The position numbers and the translations under genes are program-made. Positions 1 to 11,979 of a stretch of 64,000 bases of DNA are shown piece after piece (the first letter of the stretch is position 1; each line of letters opens with the position of its first letter). This DNA comes from Termitomyces sp. T153. Taxonomy: Eukaryota > Basidiomycota > Agaricomycetes > Agaricales > Lyophyllaceae. The DNA lies in NCBI GenBank assembly GCA_018296165.2, contig JACKQL020000048.1, forward strand, positions 186,001 through 250,000, written 5' to 3'. Below the pieces are notes generated by a model. It saw only the letters and a program-made list of their open reading frames with translations. It made no database searches and was not told the origin of the DNA.

Positions 1-625
1 CTCCAGAACTATTTAGTAGTCAGTATATAAGTTGTAGAGTAACTCCTCATGCTCTAGTCTTGATATTACTTGCATTATTGGTTACTTGTGTCCCATGTTT
101 CTCTCTGTCTCTGTTTGTATTTAGTCTCAAATCTATCTCTTCTCTGTCTCATCTTGCCTTGTCTCCATCTTGTCCTGATTGTCTCTATTTCCTTTGTTTC
201 TCTAAGTTCTTTCCCTCTCCAATGTCAGTACAAACTCCACACATGTGCTATGAACCCCAAACATCCTATGATAACTCTGGACCTTGCTCTTTGCTCAGCC
301 CCAGAACCCATCAAGTCTTAACTAATCCCCTGTCAAACTCCAGCTCCACCCCCATCACTAGCAAAGCCTCCGTTCACTCCACAATCTATTCACGTGCTTA
401 CAAACTTGTTCCTGATGCCACCCCAGCCCAATGTTAATATACTTGGTCTTAGACTTTCCTGGACCACTCCAGACTTGCTCAGACCACTCCCCCTAGCTTC
501 TCCTTGCAAGTCTCTCCACTCCACGCCAACTCCAGAATGCTAGGTTATAAGTGCAGGACATCATGTCCACCTAGTAAGGATTTGCCAGTGTAGCTGAGCC
601 CCTGTAGTCAGCGGAACCTGACAGC
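1..625 (+). repeat. LTR of Gypsy family A (A1), left part outside the window
   Basis: The sequence matches the reverse complement of the 949-bp LTRs at 5805-6753 and 15465-16413. It starts inside U3. A TATATAA box lies at 24-30 and the predicted RNA start AGTCTTGATATT begins near 56, about 32 bases downstream. It ends at 625 with the family terminus CCTGACA. No primer-binding site of the AATATCAAGACT type follows it, so it is a solo LTR or a 3' LTR. The proteins predicted within it are translations of LTR sequence, not genes. Confidence 0.85.
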
Positions 626-1400
626 TTGTAGATCTAAGCAATCCACTCCCAGGGGATCACCAAGCCATGGCAAGTATTTGCTTACTCCTTCCCTTTAAAA
701 TCCTCTCCTCTTTATACCTCTCCCCCCTTGCATGGACCAGGGCTTTCTGCATGTTTTTTATCATTGTCTGGAAGCATAGTTGGCCAATGGATAGTCTGGG
801 TGTCAGGGTTCTGCATGGATGGGGCTTGGCAATGTGTGGTGAGGCTTTTTTTCCCCTCCCCTCTTTCACTAAACCCCTCTTTGCTGTGCTGAGGCTATCA
901 TAGCACTTCTGGGAGTGTTAGTTTGGGTTGGTGATGCAAGTTGTGGGTGAGGCAAGCTAGAGTTTTTGGCTGGATCAGCACCAGCTGTTGAGAGGCTGAG
1001 GATTGCCAACACTGCCACTTTGTTAGGCATGTTGGCTATCACTCTGATCAATTTTCTCAATCAAGTGACATGCTCAAGTCTTAATCCTTTGCTCTTGCTC
1101 CATTGTTGCTGCTGTAGGCAATTCTTCAGCTTTTGGGATCATTGGAGCAGTATTTCTTTAAGCTAAGTACTTCCTCTTTTTCTGCCTACTGTTTTTGGCA
1201 AATGCTTACAGTTTTTAGCATTTAGGTAGATTGAGAAAGTTCTTTTTATTAAAATACCAGTCATCATGGGTAAGTACCACCATATCAATAGTCAGTCTGC
1301 TGGAAAAACCATGTCAGTAATATCAAAACAAAGAATGTAATAGGCCACTTTGCTAGGATGTTGCTGGAAATTGCTAGTAGTCAAAAAGGGCAAATTGTCT
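626..1400. other. CpG-poor repeat sequence, no gene recognised
   Basis: Short open frames occur on both strands, but none gives a recognisable domain. The stretch lies downstream, in minus-strand order, of the Gypsy C protease relic and may be its decayed continuation. I could not identify reverse transcriptase motifs here. Confidence 0.4.
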
Positions 1401-1414
1401 GGTGGGCTGAGAGT

Positions 1415-3400
1415 CTAGATCACATGTGACTGTTGTGTAACTCCTTCATCACATAGAAACTGGGAAATCTGGAAGCTTCCAAAAACATAGGAAAACAAAG
1501 AAATGGTGCTCAACAAGACTAGAATTGTATCAGCAACATACTCTAAATGGTCCTGGTAGCAGAGAACTAAGTCAACAACAGAGCAAATGGGACCTGCTTC
1601 ATTGAGTGTGCCATTCACATTATAGACTAGAATTTGGCAGGAGAGGGGATGAGTGGTGAGTTGATAGTGTTGCATGTATCCTGTGTCAAGAAAAAGGCAG
1701 GTAGCCCTACTATCTGGCAGGGCAACCATGCTCTGAAACTGCTAGGTATTCATTGTCTCTATCTCCACCTGTAGCTTCAGTGAGTTAGCAGAGGGAGTGG
1801 AAGCAACTACATATTATTGGATCATTGAGATAGCATTCCCAAGCAGAGAGTTGGGGGTGGGGTCCAGGAGTCCATATCTCCAGTTGAGGCTTTGACTGAG
1901 GGTGACATTGATACATCTGGAGAGGGACTTATTGTTTCAGGCATAGTATCAAGAGCAACAGCAGATATATTTGATACTATGGACAGGGGTCAAAATCATT
2001 AGTGGCAGGCAACAGAGAGGTACTAGGCAACAGGGAGGTACTGGTCATCTGCTGCCTCCTTAAAAATCCTCCTGACTCGACTAGAACAGCCTCTAACTCC
2101 AAACTACCTTTAGTAGGGGGAGTGGAGACAGGGGCATAGGGAAAGGGAGCCCCAGCAGCATCCCAGGCCACTAGGAGCTGGAAGAGGCTTCTTCAGCTCT
2201 TTTAGAAAGAGGTAGTGCACATCCAGATCTAGAGGACATTGACAAGCAAAGTGACCAGCCTTGCCACCATGTCTGCAAAGCAGAGGAGTGGGGAATCACT
2301 GTCAGAAGGTTCAATGTCCATAGGGATTCCTGAAAAAGAGGGCAGATGTGTATGGGCAGAAGAGAAGGAGAGAGAGCCTGTGGCAGGGCCATGAAGAATG
2401 AGCCAGCTCATGGGCAAGTCAGGAAACAAGGGACAGCCACCAAGTGTATTGTATGCTTCAGCTTTCATTTCAACTCCATCAGCTGCCATTGGTCCTGGGC
2501 TACCTTGTACCAGGTCTCTACTTGCTTTACCAATGCATGGAACAGGTTGATGTACTTTTCAAGAGTCCATTTACCTTGACCATACTAGTCTTGGTCACAA
2601 AGAGCAAGAGCAGCCATCTTGGCAGGATCAAGGGGGAAGAGTTCAGTTCTGAAATGCCTCTCAGATTTGTCCCAATCTATGAAGCTGTTTATCTCTCCTC
2701 AACAATGGAAAACTCTCAAGGTGTATGTTGAGGCTTGGTTGGTCTTTATGTAGGAGAGGAGGACCCAGGCAATCTTCAAGGCAGCTAAGGTGAAGGCTTC
2801 ACTCCTTAGCTGAATATAGGTTGTGCAAGACTGAAGGAATCATTCCCCAGCCTTGTAGTCACCTTCATAGGCATCTGAGAGAGCAGGGTGAGGAATCTCT
2901 GTGTGAGGGAATGCTGATAAAACACTCTGAGGTGCAGGGAAATACTCCTCTGCAGTATCAGGGAGCATAGGAGGAGCAGTAGGAGCAAGGAGGAGGTGGT
3001 ACAAGATGGCTTGGAGAAAGTGGAACATAGTTTCAGTAGTTTGGCATAATGCAGCAAGTTCAGTGGTGTGGGAGGTCAGGGAAGCTTGAGTAAGTTGCAC
3101 CTGTGTCTCCAGAGTCAGAAAATGACTCCAGGCATAGTCCTGGGGCTAGGAGCAGCAGGGGAAGGTGCAGAGGGGTTGGTGCTGGATGAGTTGGTTGGGT
3201 CATAGGAGGCAGACAGGCAGTTTTAAGACACTGGTGAGGAGAGACCTCTGGAAAACAATTCAACAGAAAGTTCAGGCAGTTGAAAAGGGGGCTCCCAGAC
3301 CAAATCTAGAGACTTTCTCTGCTGTAAGGGTGACCTCTGGAGGCTATAACTCAGTCAACCAGCTGGCAGAGGGACATCCAAAGTCTATTCAGTTCTGTAC
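1415..3400 (-). pseudogene. Gypsy family C gag and protease relic
   Basis: Read on the minus strand, 3100-2400 resembles fungal Gypsy capsid, including a stretch like FLQSCTTYIQLR followed by FFPLD-type residues and several frame breaks. Around 2330-2230 a PMDIE segment precedes a degenerate CCHC zinc knuckle with the core GHFACQCP. A retropepsin-like segment follows at 1729-1415. It keeps the family pattern ATNLFIDTGY as ATCLFLDTGY, but the catalytic DSG reads DSR. Frameshifts and stops make the whole relic non-functional. The same family probably supplied the integrase at 39.0-41.9 kb. Reverse transcriptase is not recognisable nearby. Family assignment rests on motif memory, not on a search. 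Confidence 0.6.
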
Positions 3401-3428
3401 AGTGTCTACAGACATAATTATAGACCTT

Positions 3429-4685
3429 TGATGTGCTCCTATGCCACCTAGCTGCCATGCAGGGAAACAAAATAAACTTGAACACTGGCAACCAGATAGA
3501 TAGCTGGCAATAGGAAGTAATGAGGGCAAGTCAGTAAATGTCCCAGAGAGCTAGAGCATTAAAAATGGCAGGGATAAAGTGAAAGTACAAGTGGAAAAGA
3601 TTACTATCACTAGCCTGGGTCACTGGACTGTAACAAAAGGTTGCTAAGGTGCTGGGTAATGAAGCGATATAGGGGGTGAAGACAAAAGAGTCACTAGTGG
3701 GAGTCACTAAGAAAAGGGAGACTAAGCAATAAGTAAAAGTATTGGTAAAAATAGCAGGGAAGCAAAGTCACTAAGGACAGGGAGGATGGACAAAAGGAGA
3801 GGACAAGAATAGTTCACTAAGGTTGTTAAGGACCTGGCAACAGAAAGGAGATTGGAAAAAGGGGAGTAAGTGATGTTGGTATAAGTTGGAGGATGAACAC
3901 AAACTAGTCATTAGCATTGTGGAGACAAAAGACACTATGGAGTACCTGTAATTGGCACCCATGCTAAATCAAGTATGAGATTGCTGGAGGCTTGTTGCTA
4001 AGCTGTTAATAATGACAAGAGTAGGCAGAATAGAAGTCTAAAGCTGGTAAGGCAAGAGCTACTGAGGGGGAACAATACTCTTGTTGTTCTTTTGTCTCTA
4101 TGTACAGGCAGTATTTATACTGTTTGTAGGTAGAGTATTTAGAAAGAAGATATAGTAACTGCCAGTGACAGCATCTGCCAAAGTGTCCATAATACATACT
4201 GGATGTCAGTATGGTAACCAAGTATTCATATGCAATGTCAACAAGATGCATAACAAATGTCAGTAACAAAAAAAGAGCATACCTAACACCAATATCTGAA
4301 GTGTAGACACTATTCAGATATGTTTGTAAGCAAGACAAGAGAAATGATAAGTAAGGGGTCACATGGCCTTTAATATAACCATTTTTCAGAATAAGTATTG
4401 TTGTCACTAGGTAATTTCACTAGTGATTGTTGCTAAGGAAAGCTCTTGACTTTATCATTCTAGATCCAAAAGCTAGATTTGATGTGATGAGGCTCATGAT
4501 CTAGAAGTCTCATGGTCACTAGGATTCCATGCAATGGTTACATTGTTCCAGACCTTGGGGCTAGATCCCACATGATAAGGTTGTGTGACCTTGTACATAT
4601 TCATGCTGTGTCCACATCAAGTGCTGCCCAGATAAGATAGTCTGAGATGTCAGTAACAGTGCTCAGTGACAGTTGGGTCTTATCA
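3429..4685 (+). repeat. Solo LTR of family B (copy 1)
   Basis: A 1257-bp element begins TGATGTGCTCC and ends GGGTCTTATCA. The 4-bp direct duplication CCTT flanks it at 3425-3428 and 4686-4689. Diverged copies occur at 37916-39037 (same orientation) and 46380-47467 (opposite). TG...CA ends, a short duplication, no coding capacity and an internal TATTTATACTG stretch suggest a solo LTR. The retrotransposon that owns this LTR is not seen in the window. Confidence 0.65.
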
Positions 4686-4689
4686 CCTT

Positions 4690-5799
4690 GCAGAGGGAGA
4701 TCCAAAGAAAACAAGTCTGAGGAACTCCCTAGGCCAAGTGTGACACTTCAGAGGTTTCAGAAGCATGAGAAACGACTGTACAATACAACAGAAAAGTCAT
4801 GTGACATCATGCATGTGCACTGACATGTTGATCCACATGCTCAGGTCATGTGACATGCAGAGGTGGCAACACTTATCTGAACTATGCATAGAGAATGATG
4901 CAGTGTGAGGGCTGAGACTAGGACTCATAAATAGGAAAAGAGAAAGAGAATAAAGGAAAACCATGAGGGGAACCCAAGAAAGAGTGGAGGGGGAAAAGAG
5001 AGGACAAAATGGGGAGTCCCCTGACACATATAAGTATGTTTTGAGAGATTGGATTGCTGACTGCTGTATGCTAGCTCCTTTTCATGAGAATTATTGAAGG
5101 AATTCAAAGATCCAAGTTTGCATGACAAGGGAGATAAGTTAAGAAGCCCCATTTATCTGGCCCATTTATCTGACAATCTTGGTTACTCCATTGATGAACT
5201 CTTACAAATGAAAATCAAAGACCTGACTGGAAAATGTGAGGATGGCCTGGGTCAACAAAGTAAAGTGAGGTTGGGGCTGGATGCCAACACTGAGTTTATA
5301 AAGACAAAATCCCCACCCTCATGTGTAACAAGAGGATACTAAGTTAACAATTTATTAACATGAACAATGATAGGACTATCTTGCTCAGAGAGTGCATTGT
5401 CACACTACAAAATGTTTAGAAATGATTAAGTGTCTGCAAAAAACTAAATGTGGAAAAACTACATCAGTTGACTTGCAAAATTGGGTTTGATCCTTGTGTA
5501 TTCATTTTATATTCATCCAAATCCATCTGAGTGATTGTGTCTAAGAGCAGGCCTTTCATTCTTAGATGACATCAGTGTTCAGCTATATGAGCACTTTTGA
5601 CATGTTTGAAGACATATGGTGGGGCCATTGTGATTGAATGTTGGGCTTTCATAGCAGTATTCCAGACAGCATCTTTATAGGTATTTGACACTTGGTTCAG
5701 GCTGCACTGCTCAATCATAGCCATTATAGCCATCAGCACAGAGACCACATAACCAGTTGTCGAATTAACACTGAAATAGTACAGGAGACAAAGTTTCTT
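4690..5799. other. Unassigned CpG-poor sequence
   Basis: There are open frames of 75 to 82 codons on both strands, including 5094-5342 (+) and 5572-5817 (-). None has a domain, intron pattern or similarity that I recognise. It lies between a solo LTR B and the complete Gypsy A element and is probably older repeat sequence. Confidence 0.4.
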
Positions 5800-5804
5800 G
5801 GTTC

Positions 5805-6753
5805 TGTCAGGTTCCACTGATGATGGCAGCTTAGCTACACTGGCAAGTCCTTACTAGGTGGACGTGATGTCCTGTGCTTATAACCAAGCATCTGGGATTG
5901 ACGTGGAGGGACTTGTGAGGGGGAGCTAGGGGGTGGTCCGGGCAAGTCCAGAGTGGTTTGGGGGCATCTAAGACCAAGTATACTAGTCGTTGAACCTGGA
6001 CAGGCACTGGAACAAGTTTGTGGGCATGCAAATAGAATGCGGGGTAAGCAGAGGCTTCGCGGTTGATGGGGGCAGAGCCAGAGTCTGATAGGAGATCACC
6101 AAGATGTGAGGGGTTCCTGGGCCAAGCGGGGAGCAAGATCCGGGGTTGTTGTAAGAATGTTCAGGTCATAGCATGCATGCAGAGTTTGTACTGACATTGG
6201 AAATGAAAGGAACTTAGGAAGACAAAGGAAATATACATGGTCAAGATAGGATGGAGACAAGGTGAGACAAGACAGAGAAAAGAGATAGATTCAAAACTAA
6301 AAATAGAGACAGTGACAAATTGAAAGACAAGACATAGGAAACTGGTAAATGCAATATCAAGACTAAAGTACTAGGAGTTACTCTACAACTTAAATACCTA
6401 CTACTGGGCAGCTCCAGAGGGCAGAGGATATGGCAGTGGGCTCAACGGAACTGCATGGAGTTGATGGTTGTCGGGTGCAATCTTGGAGCAGGCTGTGGTG
6501 ACATTCTGATGGGATCAGTTGGAAAGCAGATCATTCTGGGGTTGGGGGAAGCCTTGGAAGTCTAGGGGAATTCAGGAGATGCATTAACTGCTGTGGAGAA
6601 GGCATCGGAGTTGATCAAGGAGCTGTCAGAGTTTGCTGAGGGAGTGTTGGAGTTGCCTAAAGTGGGCATGGAGGGTGGGCAAGGGTTGGGGAGTTTGGTG
6701 GAGCATTGGGGAGGCTGGGAGTGGTGTCAGAGTCTAGGGAGCAGGTTGTGACA
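5805..6753 (-). repeat. 3' LTR of Gypsy A (A2)
   Basis: 949 bp, the same length as the partner LTR. It begins TGTCAGG and ends GTGACA on the plus strand. The two LTRs differ at many scattered sites, mostly TpG or CpA alternatives that imply an ancestral CpG, so the insertion is not recent. Confidence 0.92.
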
Positions 6754-6757
6754 TCAT

Positions 6758-6765
6758 CCCCCCTT
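6758..6765 (-). promoter_or_regulatory. Polypurine tract of Gypsy A
   Basis: On the minus strand the internal region ends AAGGGGGGATGA directly before the LTR start TGTCAC. A purine run at this place is the expected primer for plus-strand DNA synthesis. The Gypsy C element has an equivalent GAGGGGGGG run ending four bases before its LTR at 41881. Confidence 0.75.
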
Positions 6766-6924
6766 CAGCATCAAGACCCTCGAGACACAGGGCACAGTTC
6801 AGGGATTGGTGGGGCATGGGAATCAAAGTCAAGCAATATTGATCAGACCACAGTAGCGGCGGTGGCATGGGGAACAAAGTCAAAGCATGGCCACCACTCC
6901 TCAGGGGATTCTTTCCTAGTCATT

Positions 6925-8422
6925 GAAAAGGATCAGACATACTCTGGGGTTCCCAAACTTTCCCAATATCATCTTCTGCATATTCTCCAGCAGCATCCCC
7001 ATCTCCATCATCCCCATCCCCATTGGCACATACCTTGGCTTCTTCCTTGGAGGACTCTGAGGGTTGGCGAGACCATAAGGCAGACATGATGCCGGAGTAC
7101 TTTGCAGAGGCTATAGAGCAAGCAAGAGGTCCCCCAACGTTAGAGTGGTGTCAGGTGGTGGCCCCGGTGTCTTTATTGAGCTAACCCACCTTTCTAGTGC
7201 GCATCCTGTACCTGGTGGGGTGACCAGTGCAAGTTTGAGGAGCCCATGCTGGGAGTGCAGCAGGACATGTCAGTGTGTCTCCCATGTCACTTGTAGCATG
7301 AGAAGTGCTCCGTCACTCTGAATTGGCATGCCACTTGCATTGTGGCAGAGCAAGGGTAGGACCACAAGTGGGTTGCAGCACAGTTGGAGGAGGGTTGGAG
7401 GGGTAGGGTCTCAGGGAGGGGTTCTGGGATAGAGGGGGGAGTTGGTGCAGAGTGGCCCCTGATGAAGGTTGGGCCCCCATGGGGTGGGCAGAGGGAGGGG
7501 GCCCCTGCAATGCGTGACAAGGGTAAATGGAGGGCATCCCCCTTGCTGGAGGCAGGGCCTAGCAAGCAGGCATGGGGGGAGCCAGTGATGGTGGGCCCTC
7601 TGGGTCCCATGGTGTATTTCCCGACTTCTGGGGCCTTGGTTGAGCAGTCTGTGGGAGGGTTGTGGTCAGTTGCCAAGGCTTTTCTGCAGTGTCAGGCAGA
7701 GGAGTTGGAGAGGTTGTTGGCCACATGCAGGAAGGAAGTTCGCAGGGTGGGGGAGGAGAGAGATGGGCTTCGGAGGGAACTGAACAAGGCTTGGAAGGAA
7801 CGGGACTTGGCATGTAGGGATAAAGATATTGCCATGGGGACTGCCATGGAGTGACTGTCACAGCTTCAAGAGCTGCAAGCACACATGAGGCCATTGGAGG
7901 CATGGGTGGAGGTGGCAGGGCAATGATTGGAGGGGTCAGGGACATGGAGGACTCAGTGGGGGTCCAGTGTGGAGGTGACCCAAGTGACAGCAGAGAGGGC
8001 ACGGCAGTGGGAAGAGTGGCTTGCCAACAAGGCAGCCTCGGGATGGCAGGGAGTGCTTTGTAAGTGCTCCCTTCATCTCCTATTTATTACAAGCTGATAT
8101 TTATTCCATAGACTGGGCCAGGGAGCATCACATCCTCCTCGACAGAGCATCAGCAGTGCTGGAGTCCATCCATGATGGGTTGGCAAGGATGCCTGAGGAT
8201 CTCCCACTGGAGCTGGGGCAGGGGGTCATGCAGATGGGGCATCTGCTAGCAGGACATTGGTGGAGGGCAATAGCGGACCCTGGAGTGTGGTGGGAGGTGG
8301 CGATGGACATGGCAGAGCTGCTCCTGGGGCATCCCAAAGTTCTGGCGATGGTAGTAGCACAGCTGGAGGTGGATCTAGTGGGGAGGATAGCGGAGGTGGA
8401 TTTGGAGGAAGAGGGGGAGTAG
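6925..8422 (+). CDS. Antisense spliced Cys-rich/coiled-coil frame inside Gypsy A (decayed)
   Basis: This frame runs on the plus strand, against the retroelement genes, between chromodomain and 3' LTR. A Ser/Pro-rich leader and a segment with LEDSEGWRDHK lead to about 7165. A short intron follows, with a CTAAC branch site and TTTCTAG acceptor at about 7164-7197. The next exon opens with a cysteine cluster (CASC, QCKF, CLPC, EKCS, ATC over about 50 residues). An acidic/basic coiled coil lies at 7690-7840 and a C-terminal part at 8080-8422 contains WWRAIADPGVWWEV. At least three in-frame stops and a frame change break it. Proteins of this general type are, to my memory, predicted in other Agaricomycete genomes as hypothetical or zinc-cluster-like. 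The function is unknown, and the start is uncertain. Confidence 0.55.
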
Positions 8423-8649
8423 GGGCTTTCTGGATTCTGGTGTCTTGTTTCTCCACACTCCCCTATTTCTATATTTTGTATTTGTAGCCTTGTTGATGTT
8501 GGACTCCCTGCACTTCTGCTGAGCATGAGAAGTTTTCAGAATGAGTGAGGGGCAAAGTAAGTGAAAACACATAAAGGGGGTACTTGTGGGAGTTGAATCC
8601 CTAATAAATCCAGAGGCAGGGGTTATGCCCACTGATGCCATCTGCACTT

Positions 8650-8860
8650 GCTAGTCCTGGGGGTCCCAGGGCTTGGTGGGGTGTTGTCGATGGAAGTCCC
8701 AGAGTTTGTCTGGGGCTCCATTGAGGTTTTTTTGGAGCTCCTATGTGTTGTTCTCAGGTCTGTAGCCCTTCCAGCAGACTAGGTACTGGGGTCATTCATA
8801 GACCAAGCAGGAGTCAAGAATCTGGTTGACCTCATAGTGGTACTCATCCTCGATCTTGAT
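8650..8860 (-). pseudogene. Chromodomain of Gypsy A
   Basis: Minus-strand translation from about 8855 reads EYHYEVNQILDS, then QYLVCWKGYRPENN, then a tail with FHRQHP. This is the chromodomain with the W-K-G-Y core that chromoviral integrases use to target histone marks. Two in-frame stops interrupt it. One replaces the Trp or Arg before QYLV, and the other replaces the Trp of the usual NTWE. It follows the integrase C-terminal region and precedes the non-coding or antisense 3' region. Confidence 0.8.
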
Positions 8861-10070
8861 GGGGGGTGGTCAGCTGGGGCGCTGACTGGGGAAGGAGTCC
8901 AGGGCATGTTTTTCAAGGAGTTGAACATGGAACATGGGGTGGAGGCCTTTCAAGCCCAGAGGTAGGTCAAGTTTATAGGCATGCGTGGAGACCTTCTGGA
9001 GGACTTTGAAGAGACTGAGGCATTTGTGGTCTAATTTGATGAAGGGCCTCCAGGTCTTGAGGTTGCATCAATCGAGCCAAACTAAGGTGCCAGGGGGCCA
9101 GTCGGGGGTGGGCTCACGTCGGGCATTGGCATGTTTGGAGTAGGCTTGATTGGCAGTGTTGATCTTGTCCCAGAGGAATTGGTGAAGGGATCAGAGGTCC
9201 TCAGCAACTTTGTGGGCAGCATGGGAGGGGATGTCCTTTAGGGACAGGGTGAGTCGAGGGTTGTAGCCTTTGTTAGCATAGAAGGGGGAGACTCTGATGG
9301 CAGAGTGGGGCATGTTGTTGTAGGTGAATTTGGCGAGGGGGAGTTCTGCATGCCAGTCATTCTGTAAATAGTTAACGTAAAGGTGAAGATACTGCTTCAG
9401 CATCTGGTTCACTTGTTCTGTTTGTCCATCAGTCTCCGGGTGATAGGTGGTGGAGAGGCTGGTTTCGATCTCAAGCACTCTGCATAGCAATTGCCAAAAG
9501 TGGGATACAAACAGAGGTCCACAGTTAGAGACAATGTCATCTGGGAGTCCATGCTTGGAGAATACGTGTTTGAGGAATAGTTTCGCAAACTCCAGAGCAT
9601 TGTTGGTGGTGTGGCAGGGGATGAAGAGGGCTTGCTTGGTGAGGCAGCAAATGACAACGAAAATTGTGTTGAAACCTTTGGAGTCAGGGAGTTCAACGAT
9701 ATGATCCATCAATAAGGAGAACCAGGGGCAGTGGCTGATGAGGAGGGGTTTCAATAATCTATGGGGGTGGTGACAGGGCACCTTGGCCCGGAGGCAAGGT
9801 TTGCAGGCCCTTACGTGGCCAAAAGTAAGTCCAGGAGATGAGTTGAAGGGTCTTATGAATTCCTGGGTGCCCCCGGAGCTTATGGTCATGGTGCTGCTGG
9901 AGTATGTCAGGGCAGATGGACTTGTGGTCCAGAGCATAAATTTGTCCACTCTGGAGCAGGAGGTGGTGGTCTGGAGACAGCAAAAAGGGGTTCCTGGCAC
10001 TCGACTCATTGGGGTTGTTGCAGGGGTTGTGCTGGGTGAAGAAAGAGTCTGGGGGTGAGTTTCTGATTTG
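8860..10070 (-). pseudogene. Integrase of Gypsy A
   Basis: The zinc-binding N-terminal region reads HHDHKLRGHPGIHKTL near 9900 in one frame. The core then continues in another frame as ACKPCLRAK, so a frameshift separates them. The catalytic core keeps the first Asp in MDHIVELP. The second catalytic motif, normally S-D-R-G, reads SNCG at about 9520-9529, so Asp is Asn and Arg is Cys. The third motif EQVNQ keeps Glu. The open core runs 10009-9191. The missing second Asp means no strand-transfer activity. Confidence 0.85.
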
Positions 10071-10228
10071 CTGGAGGATTTCTTTTGATGGTTGAATGCA
10101 TTCCGTTTGGCTTTGAATGACTTCTTTGGTTACACATCGGATCTTTGAGTGAGGGCATTGGGCTTTGCGCTGAGTTGCCCAGGGCAGTAGTGGATGGTGA
10201 AGTCATACTCTGAGAGGGTTTTGGACCA

Positions 10229-11354
10229 TCAGGCTTGGTGGCAGCTGAGCTGTTTCATGGTTGTGAAGTATTGCAGGTTGTTGTGGTCGGAGTATACTTG
10301 GATGTGGTGTGGGGACTCCTCGAGGTAAGCCTGCCACTGACGGAAGGCTTTGATGATCACGAGGAGTTCTTTGTCATAGATGTCATAGTTGAGTTCTGCT
10401 GGGATCATTGATTGGGTGTAGAAGGCAATGGGATGGAGATCTTTGCCCTCTGAGTCCAACTGGGAGAGTATCCTGGTGATAGTATAGTTGGAGGTGTTGC
10501 ATTCAAGTGCAATTGGCAGGGAGGGGTCGAAATGGTGGAGGACTGGAGCAGAGGTGAAGGCCCTCTTCAGGAGGAGGAATACACTCTGGCACTTGCTGTC
10601 CCAATCCCAAGGGGTGTCCTTCTGCATGAGTCGGTTGAGGGGTTTGGTGATCTTGGAGTAGTTGTTGATGAAATGGCAATAAAAGTTAGCAAACCCCAGG
10701 AATGACTGTACTTCCTTGACATTCTGCGGCGGGGGCCAGTTGAGTACTGCATTGACCTTGGCGGGGTCCATGCACACACCATTGGGGGTGACAATGACTC
10801 TGAGATATTCAACCTCCATCATGTGGAAGGAGCATTTCTTGGGTTTTGGTGTGAAGGTGGTACTCCTGGAGTTGTTCTAAAATGTGGTGGACATGCTCCA
10901 GATGCTCTGTTGGCAAATTCAAGTAGATCAGGATGTTATCCAGGTATACAATAACGAAAACATCATTCATGTCATGGAAGATGTCATTCATGAAGTACCG
11001 GAAAGTGGCAGGGGAGTTAGTCATTCCAAAGGGCATTACGAAGTACTCAAAGAGGCCATAGTGGGTGCAAAAGGCGGTCTTCCATTCATGTCCTGGAGTG
11101 ATCTGGACATTGTTGTAGCCAGAGCAGAGGTCTATCTTCATGTAAATCTTGGCACTGTGGAGATGATCAATGAGGTCTCCGATCAAGGGGAGGGGATACC
11201 GGTTCTTTTTGGTGACTTTGTTGAGTCCCCAATAATCCACACAGAGTCGGAGTGACCTGTCCTTCTTCTTGGCAAACAGAACTGGAGTGCTGGCAGCAGA
11301 GATCAACGGGCATATAAAGCCCTTGCCGAGCATGTCATTGAGGTATTTCTTCAA
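10229..11354 (-). pseudogene. Reverse transcriptase and RNase H of Gypsy A
   Basis: The reverse transcriptase frame 11354-10809 contains [24 protein letters not shown] and the polymerase box as YLDN. The expected box is YLDD; the changed codon lies at 10935-10937. A frameshift near 10815 leads to the connection and RNase H frame 10822-10229. There the first catalytic Asp of the usual ECDAS is Asn (ECNTS, codon 10496-10498), while YSDHNNL near the end is retained. Repeated Arg-to-Trp, Cys or His replacements fit CpG decay. The preceding frame 11654-11358 ends at a TGA where related elements have Arg. Polymerase and RNase H are both expected to be dead. Confidence 0.88.
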
Positions 11355-11979
11355 GGCTCAGAGCTCAATCTCGGACATGTTGTAGATCTTGCCAAATGGG
11401 GGTGAGGTGCCTTCTTTGAGGTTGATCTTGTGGTCATAGGAGCGGTGCAGGAGAAGTTCTTTGGCACTCCCTTCAAAGAACACATCAGCAAACTCATGAT
11501 ACTCTGGGGAAACTACTTTGAAAAGGATCTGTTCCTCCATCTTGCTCTCCAGTGCAGTGGTCCCTGTGCAGAGGTGCTCTTTGGGTAGGGCTGGCATGAT
11601 TTGTAACTGGAAGGCAGGGGTGCTGTCTTGTAGAAGGTGTGCAAAGGGGACCATGCCGATGATTTTAATGTCAAGGTTTCTGGAGTCGACGGAGTTGGAT
11701 GTCAGAGTGGTAGTGGATGAGTCTAGAGTGGTGGCAGAGTTGGTCAGGGACTTTGAGCATCACTGGTCTGGGTACCATGGGCCTTTGTATCAATTCCGGG
11801 ATATGTTGGGAGGCAGCCATTGTAATGCGATTGAGGGTGACCAAGGTGGAGTGGTGTCTCCTTCTTTGTCAGGGTTGTCATCAGAGGTTGAGGGACTCTG
11901 GGTTACTCTAGAGGTACTGGCACTGGGGTGGGAGATGTTGGAGTCCAAGATAGACTGGATGTGGAGGGGGATGGCAGCC

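Noticed and set aside
5831..6136. A 101-codon frame repeated in several LTR copies (also 15491-15796)
   Set aside because: It recurs because the LTR recurs. It lies in the R-U5 region, is broken in other copies and shows no domain, so I treat it as non-coding LTR sequence.
7287..8526. Minus-strand open frames of 129-147 codons opposite the antisense gene
   Set aside because: They are proline- and serine-rich shadows of the Gly-rich plus-strand frame and have no family motif.
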